From contig CM038215.1 of NCBI GenBank assembly GCA_021442155.1, positions 6,906,976-6,970,975 of the forward strand: a stretch of 64,000 nucleotides of DNA. Reading direction: 5' to 3'. This document shows positions 54,861-64,000 of this stretch, one piece after another (position 1 is the first letter of the stretch; every line of letters begins with the position of its first letter). The notes below the pieces were generated by a model that was not told where the DNA came from, did no database searches, and was given only the letters and a program-made list of their open reading frames with translations. Source of the DNA: Cymbidium sinense (Eukaryota; Streptophyta; Magnoliopsida; Asparagales; Orchidaceae). The position numbers and the translations under genes are program-made.

Positions 54861-57300
54861 TAATCCTATTGGCACAACGTGGCACGCTGAGGTGGCATGC
54901 TTTCCACATGGTGTCGTGGGATTGGCTACTTAAAACTTACCCGACTCAGCATCTACATGGAGATGAAGCTCTTTTGTTGGACCAATTCTTGATGTTCACT
55001 TGGCCATGAACCCAATTCGAGCTATTTTGATCAAGTCACACCTCTGATGCTTTGGAAGCTTGGAAGATGATTCGTTCTTATTCGACGCATCGTAGGGAAG
55101 GTGCGTGCAAAGTTAATTTGAGTTTGATGGAGAAATGGGGAAGTTAGGTCAAAAATGGGAGTGTCCTATTTTAGAACAGACAAGAATAGCATTTTATGAT
55201 CGAGGAATGAACTTGGGGGCTTAAGGAATGGCTCTAATAGCTCATCTTAGGTAGCTAGGGCTCTGAGGAAAGATTTTTGTGTGTGTTTGCGTGGAAACGA
55301 GGGGGTGTATACCCTCTTCATCTTGATCATATGGTGGGATTGAGTTTGGAATCTGCGCACACCATCTCGTGGAGTCTTAAGGTGAGGAGGAGGTGAGTTG
55401 GCTCGCTGGCTAGTTGATGGTGAGGTGGTCGCCAAGGAGAAATCATGGGTGTCCTATGAGTTTCAAATGCAATGGGAAGGGTGAGAATTTCACCTCCCAT
55501 GGTCATGATCGATCAACCACCCTTAGGTCGGGCAAGGTCCTAGTGGTGGACCATTGGTACCAAGTACCAAGGAATGGAAATGACGACTTACATGGGTGAT
55601 TTGTCTCATTTGATGCCCTTAACCCAAGGGTAGAATGATCATTTGGCATTGGATTTGATTTGGGCAGATTTGAAATGTGCCAAAAGTGGGTTATCCCAAA
55701 TTTAAAGTCAATTAGAGTTGATTTGGTTAGGTTTGGCTCAATTTGACTCATTTAGGTCAAATTGGGTTAGGTTGAGTTAAGTTGACCAATTGGTCAAATT
55801 GGGTCAAACCAAGGCTTGGTCAAGTTCATATGATCATTTGGGATATTTTGGTTTAGTTTGGCTTAGATTTGATTTTGGCTCATTTGAATTCATTTGGGTC
55901 AAATGGGTTGTTGACAATTTGACCAAATTAGATTAGTTTGGGTTTAGTTTAGTTGACCAATTGAAGATGATTGTAGATTCTATTTCAATTAATTTAGATT
56001 TTTTTATCTAGGCTAACTTGAACCTTTAGGCTAATTTGGGCTAATTCAATTGGGTCTACTCATGGCTTTGGTCAAATTCAACAATCAATTTGGAATGAAC
56101 TTGAGCCATTGGTTGCAATCAATTTGGTTTATATTTTGATTTGAACCCATTTGGTCTTTTAGGTCAATTTGGTTCAACTTGGGCCAAGAGGGCTAATTAG
56201 GTTTGGTTTGATTCTATTGAAGGTCAAATCATATTCAAATATTGATTTTGATATGGTATGAATCATTGGTTTTAAGGGATTTGGCTTAGGTTGCAAATTG
56301 GGTTCAAGGTTTAGGACTGACCAAATGACCAAGTCAATTTTAGTTTGAAATTTGTGACAATTGATAGGGTGATCAACAATCATGATGGGAGTTTTTTGGG
56401 CTTGGTTCAATCCAATTTGGGTAGGATTAAAACTTAGCTCAAATAGGTCAAATTGGCCACTTTGGGTCAAGTGGACCAATTTAGTTAGCTTGATTTTGGG
56501 TTAAGTTTAATTTAGTTGAGTTTATATATGGATTTGGAATTGATATATAAATTCAATTGCAATTGAGTTCAAATGGGTTTTGGTTCATTTGAATATTTTC
56601 AAGTCAAAAGGGTTAAGTTGGGTTTGGCTTGGGTTGATTTTGGTTTGGCTTGATGATTATAGATTTCAATTATATTTTTGAATATGACTGAAGGTATGAT
56701 TGATTCATGAGAAAATTAATTTAATTTGGGTTTTGGATTGAAGGAATTTGGCTAAGTCCATGGAGTTAGGTCATGTCGCTTAGGTTTGGATTTTGATTTG
56801 ATTTGATTTAGTTTTGATGATTTAAATGTATATTTCATTTAAATTTGTGAAGATGATTGAAAATATTATTGATTTGCAAGAAAATCAATTGAGTTTGACT
56901 TGATTTGGATTATTATTTAGCTAAGTCCATGGGATAGGTCATATGGCTTAGGAAGGGGTTTGATTTAATTTGATTTAGTTTGATTTAGTTTATTCATTTG
57001 AATGTATTTGACTTATATTTAGAAGATGATGAAGATATAAATTTATTATGAGAAAATCAATTTTTTGATTGATTTGGATTAAGATTTGATTTGAAGTCCA
57101 TGGATAGGTCATATGGCTTAGAAGGGTTTCAAGTTTGGATTTGATCATGGGCTTCAATAATTTGGTTTTGGAATTTGGGTTTGATTTGGATTTGAATTTG
57201 ATGTTTGAATTGAACTTGAGGTTTGGTTTGAGAAGGTGAACATATTGGATTTGGGTTGTAGGGTGGATTATCTTTATCCCTAAGGCATAACCTAATCCTA
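54861..57300. other. Unique DNA rich in TTTGGGTCAAATTGG words
   Basis: From ~55600 the + strand is full of GGTCAAATTGGG, TTGATTTGG and TTTGGTTTGG words without strict periodicity. A threefold diverged tandem repeat lies at ~56754-57125 (AAGTCCATGG...TAGGTCATATGGCTTAG at 56754, 56933 and 57094). ORFs 55247-55435, 55414-55599, 55503-55751, 56174-56479 and 57129-57311 show no known domain and have compositions dictated by these words. Confidence 0.5.
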
Positions 57301-57829
57301 TGGTTAACCATTCTAAGTCATTAGGTTAAGTGTTTACCTAATTGTTAGAAGTATGACTAAGGAAGCCTTAGTGTCTAGAAGACTCCTATGTCTAAATGGG
57401 AAGATTGAATCAAGACTCCCAAAGTGAGGTCAATAGCCTTAGGCTCTATAGTGTTGCCCTTGGAGATAGATTATTGGAAGATCAAAACATAGTTTTACAT
57501 TATAGACTCGATACATCTTTCAATGCTTTGCTTTGGGAGACTATGGATACATGAGAACAATATAGTTCCATCCTCTACATCAATGTATGAAGTTTGTGAG
57601 AGGTTGAATCATCTACTGTGTCAAATGAGATCTCAAGCCATTTACAGTTCATGTAGTCGGCATATATGAAGATGTGGCTTACTACCTTCCTCAAAATCAA
57701 AAAGTATATTCTCTTGAACTTGGCCAAAGTTAAAAAAAAATAAAAAAAATAAAAAGAAAGAAAGAGAAAAGAAAAGAAGAGAAAATGAAAATAAAATAAA
57801 AGGGAGCAAAATAGACTTGGAGGAAGTGG
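57301..57829. other. Unique DNA with an A-rich tract
   Basis: A purine-rich A/AG tract at ~57727-57805 lies on +. The minus frame 57575-57970 reads it as F/L/S-rich protein and has no other support. Otherwise no gene seen; possibly the 5' part of the adjacent Ty3/gypsy copy. Confidence 0.5.
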
Positions 57830-58559
57830 ATCGACCTTAGATTTCACCCACGTACTCCATTCAAACATAGATGACCACCTCCACCAAGAGGAAGACGCTA
57901 GATGCCCGAGGGGTGGAAAACCTTTTAATGGCCACCCAATAAAAGATATGTCCCAGCCTAGTGAGTACACCTATTATCCATATAGACTTAGAATCTAGTT
58001 CATAGGATGAGTCTTATATGGTTAGCACACGCATTCTCTTAGTAGTAGATTCCCTTGAGGTGACATTTTTGACAAGGTAACGATCTGGCTCCAAAGCAAA
58101 GCATAAGTGTATCCAAGTCTATATGTGAAATAGTTAGGCATTAGTTGGGAACCTTAGCTCTATCCCCACATTCCTCCCAAAAAGCTGAGGGTTTGGTTGT
58201 TAAGGAAGCCCCTAAGTCATCCACAGGTATGAAGACTTAGAGGTTATTTCTGGTAGCATCGTCCTCAAGTCAAGAAGTTGATGTAGAACTTAAGGGTGAT
58301 TCATATAAAGATTTAATATAATTACCTTTTGATTGGTACTTGCCTTGTGTTCATAATTTAGCAAAGAAATGGTTAATTCCACATACTTGGTCAAAGCACG
58401 GGTCAGACTACTTTGAAAGAATATGGAAGAATAAATGCAAAAGCTCTCAATCAAGAACTAGATTCAAGACATAGGGTCCAAATGATGATGACGATTACTA
58501 CCTCACCAATCATTTGGAATCTAATAGTTTCTTTTCAAATCACATTAACTGATATGAAG

Positions 58560-59400
58560 ACCTATGCTTAGAAACTTCAGATGATCTAGATGATTTTGAA
58601 GTCAAAGATGCACCGCCAGAGTTCAAAGAAGAGATCAAGTCAACCATCAATGAGGTCAAGGAAATCAACTTTAGAACATCAGTTCTTTGTTGAATAAAAT
58701 TGAAACCAATGACTTAGTTAGGTTATTGACTGAGTTTAAGGTCTACTTTGCATGGAGTTCTGAGGAGATGCCTAGATTATCTCCTAACATAGCGGTCTAT
58801 AAACTAGCAATAGAGCATACTGCTAACCTTATCAAGCAAGCTCCTAGACGCATGCGATTAGACATAGAATAATAGGTCATTTCTGAAGTGAAAAAATTCA
58901 TCGATGTTATTTATCCGAAGAAAAATACCCTACCGGTTAGCGGTCATTGCGCTTAAGAAAAGAATGGTCAAATTAACATATGCGTCGATTTTAGAAATGT
59001 CCAAAAGATGAATTTCTAGTACTAATCTCGAAGCTGATGGTGAACATTGCCAAATCTCATGTAGTCTTCTATTTCATGGATGACTCTTTTGGATATAACC
59101 AAATAAAGATGGCCCATGAAGATGAAAGAAACACTACTTTTAGAACCTCGATCAGAACTCTATTGCTATAAAGTCATGCCTTTTAGCCTTAAAAATGTCG
59201 GTGCTACATACCAGTGGGCTATGACTCAAATCTTCGACGAACTCATTCATCATCAAGTCGAGTGCTATGTCGATGATCTCGTGGTCAAAAGAAGAGAAAA
59301 AGAAGACCATCTCTTTGACTTGAGAGTATTTTTAAATAGTTAAGACAATTTAACCTCAAAAAGAATCCCCTGAAGTGTGCATTCGGAGTAGCTTTAGGAA
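58560..59400 (+). pseudogene. Reverse transcriptase of copy B
   Basis: EFKVYFAWSSEEMPRLSP, then QAPRRMRLDIE and a stop (58870), EVKKFIDVIYPKK, ICVDFRNVQK, FMDDSFGYNQIKMA, a shifted frame, KVMPFSLKNVGATYQWAM and the catalytic YVDDL at 59266-59280, then VVKRREKEDHLFDL. This is the canonical order of plant Ty3/gypsy RT; in Tat-like elements PRRM precedes the RT palm. Several stops and at least two frameshifts break it. The open frame 59116-59343 holds the catalytic palm. Confidence 0.9.
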
Positions 59401-60490
59401 AATTTCTTGGGTTTATTGTTCGACACCAGTGAATCAAAATAGATTCAGAGAAGATCAAGGAAATATTAGAAATGCCACCCCTTAAAAGTTTAACTCAACT
59501 CAAATCATTCCAAAGGTTGTTGGCATATCTAAGAAGCTTTATATCCAAGCTATCGAGAAGATGTCAGCCATTCTCAGCACTTGTCAAAAAGGATGCTAAG
59601 TTCAAGTGGGATGAGAAGTGTGAGCATGCCTTCAAAGACATCAAGCATTACCTGATGACATCGTCGTTCCTAGTAGCCTCTATCCAGGGCAAGCCACTCA
59701 AACTTTACACTACTATGTTATGCAACTCCCTTGTTGCTTTGTTGTCCCAAGCCAATGATGAAGGGAAGGAAAATGCACTCTACTACCTCAACCATCATCT
59801 AATCCCTACTGAAGCTAATTATTAATCCATTAAGAAGCATTGCCTAGCTTTAATCTTTGCATCCCAAAAGCTACACCACTACTTGCTTCCTCATAAAGTG
59901 AACTTAATCTCAAAGATCAATCCACTACAGTATCTCATGACACGACTGATGCTATCCGGATGGTTGGCACGATGGTCACAATTTGACATTACCTTCGCAT
60001 CCACTCATGAAAGGACAAGCTAGTGGATATCTTAGCAAAGACACCCACTTCCTACCGACTCTCTACGTGATGATCTCCATGAATATCATGAACTTAAGGG
60101 ATACTAGCATTCACCACTTGGAGATGTACTTTGATGGTGTGACCTCCTCTCAAATAGGCGAAGAACAACAAACTACTATTCCAAGAAAGGTAGGCGTCAG
60201 AATAGTTCTCTTAACTCTGGACAACGATGTGATGAGATTCTCATATCATCTGTCTAATCATTGCACCAATAACGAAGCCCAATATGAGGCTCTGATTGTC
60301 GATCTAGAGTTATTCATTACATTAAGCATCCAGAACATCAATATTTTTAGGGATTCTCATCTAGTTATCAACCAAATCGATGGTTCCTATAAAGTTATAA
60401 AGCCCAAGCTCCATCACTACCACAAGTACACCATGGAGTTATTGGCCCAAATCTTAGAGGTTACCATTTATAAGATTCCTCGATGAGAGA
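59401..60490 (+). pseudogene. Two RNase H domains of copy B
   Basis: The frame 59472-59825 runs from the RT thumb (LKSLTQLKSFQRLLAYLRSF, FSALVKKDAKFKWDEKCEHAF) into the RT-linked RNase H (LKLYTTMLCNSLVALLSQ, ENALYYLNHHLIPTEANY). The frame 59983-60486 contains the second RNase H: YFDGV, then NNEAQYEALIVDLEL and FRDSHLVINQIDGS, i.e. the D-E-D acidic positions. The two frames are not contiguous, so the polyprotein is broken. Two domains in tandem support a Tat assignment. Confidence 0.88.
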
Positions 60491-61890
60491 ATGCCATAGC
60501 ATATGCTTTAGCCAAGATTGCCAAAGATATGGCATGTTTAAAGGATGAGTTCATATCAATAAAGGTCAAAAATAGACAAGTCTTATCCCTTATTATTATT
60601 GAACTCATCAAAAAGTACCTCTTGAAGGGAAGGTTGCCATTGCCAAGAAGAAGGATGAGGAGTTAGATTGAGGCTCATTCATGGATTACTTAAATAAAGG
60701 AACCTCAAGAGAAGTCCCAAGCTCATGAAGTGAGAACTCTTTCCTATGCTCATGTTGATGGTAGCTTGTACTGATAGTATTTCGATCATATGTGATTACA
60801 TTGTTTAGAAAAGCACAAAGCTCATAAGATCATGATTGAAGTACACTCAGCATTATGTGGAGACAACTAATTCAGTTTGAAGATGAAAGCCAAGATCAAG
60901 AGACTACGATACTACTGGTCATCGATGATCATAGATTACATGGATATGATTAGGCGACGCCACCAATGTCAAATACACAATGTGGTCCTACACCAACCAT
61001 CCAACATTCTACATCCTATATTGGCATCATGGTCATTCGAGTGTTGGGGTACCAACATAGTGGGTCGAATTGATCCTCCTTCTTCCACGGGTCATCATTT
61101 CATCTTAGCTATTACTAATTACTTTTCCTAATGGGTGAAGTTGATTTAGCTAAGAGAGGTCACAGGTGAGCATGTCCTCCAGTTTTTTAAAAACCATATC
61201 ATATATAGATTTGGAGTGCCTCGATGAATTATATCTGATAATGATATTACATTCAAGTGCACCGAGATCAATAACTTTTCCTGGAGACACAACATAGATT
61301 AGAGAAATTCAACCACTAACTACTAGATGGAAAATGGCTTAGTAGAAGACTTTAACAAAACTCTCATCCAAATACTAAAGACGACACTCTTGAACAATAA
61401 GCAATAGTGGCATGAGCAATTAGTTGAAGCCTTCTGGGCCTACTGCACCACATATAGAACTCCAACTTAGTCTACTCATTTCTCCTTATTGTATGGGTCC
61501 GAAGCCGTTCTACCATTAGAAGTCCAACTCCCATCACGAAGGATAGTTGTGGTAAAGATCACAAATGAGTAGAACACCTGGTTAGAAGAGCTTGAAGGTT
61601 TGGAGGAGATACGCATGCCAAAACCTTGAGTTGTAGAAAGCTAAAATGATTCAACTTTATAATAAGTTGGTCTGACCTAGAGCTTTTCAAGGTGGAGAGC
61701 TTATTTTAGTTCTAAGAAGATCTGCCATTGTAAGATGGGAGGTAAGTTTGAACCAACTTGGGAAGGCCCTTTCGCCATAGAGAAGGCCTACCAAGGAGGA
61801 TCTTAATAGCTTTTTAATCATAAGGGAGAGTACCCAATGCTTCCAACTAATTGGCTCTACTTAAAGAAATATTATAACTTATTTTAAAAC
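60491..61890 (+). pseudogene. Integrase of copy B
   Basis: Zinc-finger region RLRYYWSSMIIDYMD ... RRHQCQIH, where the first Cys of the usual CHQC has become Arg (TGC to CGC; copy A keeps CHQC). Then WGTNIVGRIDPPSSTGHHF and TNYFS, IISDNDITFK, a Gly-rich catalytic-Glu region decayed to MENGLVEDFNK, WHEQLVEAFWAYCTT, LYGSEAVLPLEVQLPS and the C-terminal LKKYY. More than ten stops or shifts. The sequence parallels copy A nearly base for base. Confidence 0.87.
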
Positions 61891-64000
61891 AATAATCATC
61901 AATGAAAATTCCATTTTGAATTCAATCTCTTCCATATTGAAAGTATTCTTATTTGTGAATCCACCATGATGTGTTTAGGGTAGGTGTAAGGAACTTGAGT
62001 GAGGTCTTATCCTTCATCGACATAACACAAATACAAACTACACACAAACATATAAAACAAACACATATCTCATATCTTGGGCTACTCTAAGTTGAGATAA
62101 CGTCCCTAAGATTCACTTAGTAGCTCTAGGCGTGATGTGCTACCTTGCTAGTGTGTCACCCTAGTGTACTTCTTACTTTGGAGGATGTAAGTCTACTATG
62201 CTTTCCTTCCTTACTTGGCCACTGCACACCGATGAGTGCTTATTAGTTTGGTAGGCCTTACTATGTGGCTGGTAAACTACCTCATGTTGTCTTTATTTAA
62301 GAGGATGTGAGTCTACTATGCATTTTTCTTGGATTAGCCTTCATACAATGACTAGGTTGAGTATATTTGAGGTTTAAAATAAGTGCCCTAGTGGCTCTTT
62401 TCCTCCTAACTACTTCTAGTCTAGGTCCAATCCTTCCTCGGGGCTCCCTGCTTAGTAGTTTCTCTAGGTTAGATAGCATCTGTCCTGCCAATGATAGACT
62501 ATCGTGATGATCAGTTCTTCTTGGAAAGTTGTAAGCTTACATGCTTTCTTTCTGGATTGATCGTTGCACACCGACAGGAACCTTAGGTTGGTTGGTTATT
62601 ACTATGCTATTAGATACACCACTCATGTTGATGGATACACCTTAGGTTGGTTGGTTCTTGCAACTTAGGATACACCACTCATAGCAGATGTAAGTCTGCT
62701 ATGCTTTCTCCTTGAGTTGGCCACCGACACCTATAGCTTACTTTTATGTGCTCAAGATAACTCCCTAACATCTCCCTATGGGCACTATATTTTGATTACA
62801 TCCTTTACACTACCAATCAGATATGCCTCTTTCCCAAGTAACCACCCCTGTGGTTGGAGAATCCATTCTATGGATGTGCAGATTCTCCTTAAGTCTAGTA
62901 AATTTAAGATAGGTCAAGGCTGACATAGCCCCTTCTTAGTGTGGTCCCTTGCACACCAATAAGGTAAATACAAACATATAAATAAAATATATATTCACTT
63001 GTGGATTAGGAGGACACCCATAGCGATTTTCTCGTATCCTATAAGGTGTCAAGAAACTCCTATATGAATTGTCTGACTACTCTTGAGTTGATATAAGTCC
63101 CCAACAACATTCACTCAGTAGTTGTGTGTAAGTCAAGTTTGATTTGTTATGCTACCAATAGATCACCCCAACGGTTGTTCCCTACTTTGGAAGATGAAAG
63201 TCGGCTACACCTTCTTTCTAGCATAGGCATTGCACATGGAAAGGAAACCCCTTAGGTTGGCTAGCTCTACCCCACGGCTAGTAGACTATCCTTTTGGATT
63301 TGTAAATTTGAGATAGGACATGTCCGATATAGCCCCTTCTCCGTAGGTCCATCCCACACCGACATGGTCCATGAATTAAATCTATCAAATTTGACTGACC
63401 TCACATCCCTAGTGGATATGACCTCAATTGAAAATCCAACTAAACTAAACAAATAATATCAAATCACATGAAATTAAGATAAAATTGTTCTTAAATACTT
63501 TTGAGTTGACATAAGCCCCCAGGGGCATTAACTCAATAGTCACCCTATGTCAGGTTCCATTTGTTATGCATCCAAGAGGTCACCCCAGCGGTTGTACTTA
63601 ACTTTGGAAGATGTAAGTTTGATATGCCTTCTTCTTAGCATAGCTGTTGCACACTGAAAGGCAACCCCTTAGGTAGGCTAGCTCTACCCCACACCCAGTA
63701 GACTATCCCTTTAGATTTGTAAAACTGAGGAAGGTCAAGGATGATATAGCCCCTTCTCAGTGGGTCTATCACACACCAACAGGATCCATACATTAACTCA
63801 GATTAAATTAAACCCATCTAATTTTCCCTAGTGGAGTTAACTCAAACCCTTCTTCCCAATGGATCCCTAAATCATATATAAACAAGTCAAGCAAAAAATC
63901 AAATTCAAAACCAACCTCCCTAGTGGAACCAAATTAAACCAACTCCTCTAGTAGAGTACAAATCAAATAAATCCAAATAAATTCTTATCCCCAGTGTATA
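61891..64000 (+). repeat. 3' noncoding region of copy B with ~415 bp tandem repeats
   Basis: Matches 1551-2890 of copy A but is ~800 bp longer. The block with GGTCAAGGCTGACATAGCCC occurs near 62912, 63327 and 63734 (about 415 bp apart); copy A has it twice. Shorter GATGTAAGTCTACTATGC-type words recur near 62183, 62304, 62688 and 63607. ORFs 62297-62491, 62717-62923 and 63267-63452 are chance frames. Confidence 0.78.

Larger units (their letters stand above)
57830..64000 (+). mobile_element. Ty3/gypsy (Tat-like) element copy B, open at the right edge
   Basis: + strand order: protease-RT linker, RT, RT-linked RNase H, second RNase H, integrase, long 3' noncoding region. From ~60320 it matches copy A at the left end of the window, in the same orientation. 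The second RNase H and the order place it near the Tat lineage. Gag is not recognisable; 57830-58560 has only fragments (KKWLIPHTW, DDFEVKDAPPEFKEEIK). It is a different family from the central element at 20510-32206. Confidence 0.85.

Noticed and set aside
57575..57970. 131-codon minus ORF with a Phe/Leu-rich middle
   Set aside because: The hydrophobic part is the complement of the A/AG-rich tract at 57727-57805, and the flanks show no homology I recognise.
1..64000. tRNA, rRNA or other structured RNA genes
   Set aside because: No sequence with recognisable tRNA boxes or rRNA core words was noticed; a covariance-model scan was not possible, so small RNAs cannot be excluded.

Overview
This window is plant nuclear DNA with no convincingly intact host gene. 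The evidence is telomere-type TTTAGGG words (Arabidopsis-type repeat), plant Tat-type Ty3/gypsy retrotransposons, a plant L1-type LINE with a DUF4283-like ORF1, and pseudogene pieces of two plant genes (a glycine-rich RNA-binding protein and ribosomal protein P0). A large-genome seed plant fits; the sequence does not let me name a species.

Layout. 1-2999: the RNase H/integrase end and 3' noncoding region of a decayed Ty3/gypsy element on the + strand. 3000-3660: AT-rich DNA. 3661-53452: a ~50 kb degenerate telomere-like array. On the + strand it mixes TTTAGGG heptamers, TTTAGG hexamers, T-rich TTTATTTTAGG-type DNA and GC-rich CCCAGGG/CAGTGGCC-type islands. Embedded in it, all on the minus strand, are eleven copies of the same 3'-terminal piece of a glycine-rich RNA-binding protein (GRP) gene, one 3' piece of an RPP0 (60S P0) gene, and two LINE 3' ends. 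A 12 kb Tat-type LTR retrotransposon (20510-32206, minus strand) interrupts the array. 53453-57830: AT-rich and TTTGGTCAAATTGGG-type unique DNA without recognisable genes. 57830-64000: a second copy of the first Ty3/gypsy family, again on the + strand, running off the window.

The GRP copies share one 5' truncation point (in the tail of the RRM), the same 3' UTR, an A-rich 3' end and the same flanking words. The simplest reading is one captured GRP retrocopy that was then amplified together with its telomere-like surroundings as a ~2-3.5 kb composite macrosatellite. In every retrocopy the poly(T) on the + strand follows TTTAGGG-type DNA. That polarity is expected if a telomeric G-strand 3' end had primed reverse transcription, and it is the most interesting idea here; it remains a hypothesis.

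The central LTR element is structurally complete: two LTRs of 1117 and 1217 bp, PBS, PPT, gag, protease, RT, two RNase H regions and integrase in that order. It is broken by stops and frameshifts. Between integrase and its 3' LTR it carries an opposing (+ strand) gene with its own TATA box, a ~90 bp minisatellite leader and at least one precise in-phase intron. Its product resembles the putative gypsy-type transposon protein family and ends in a coiled-coil, acidic tail. An ~84 bp minisatellite separates the two convergent units.
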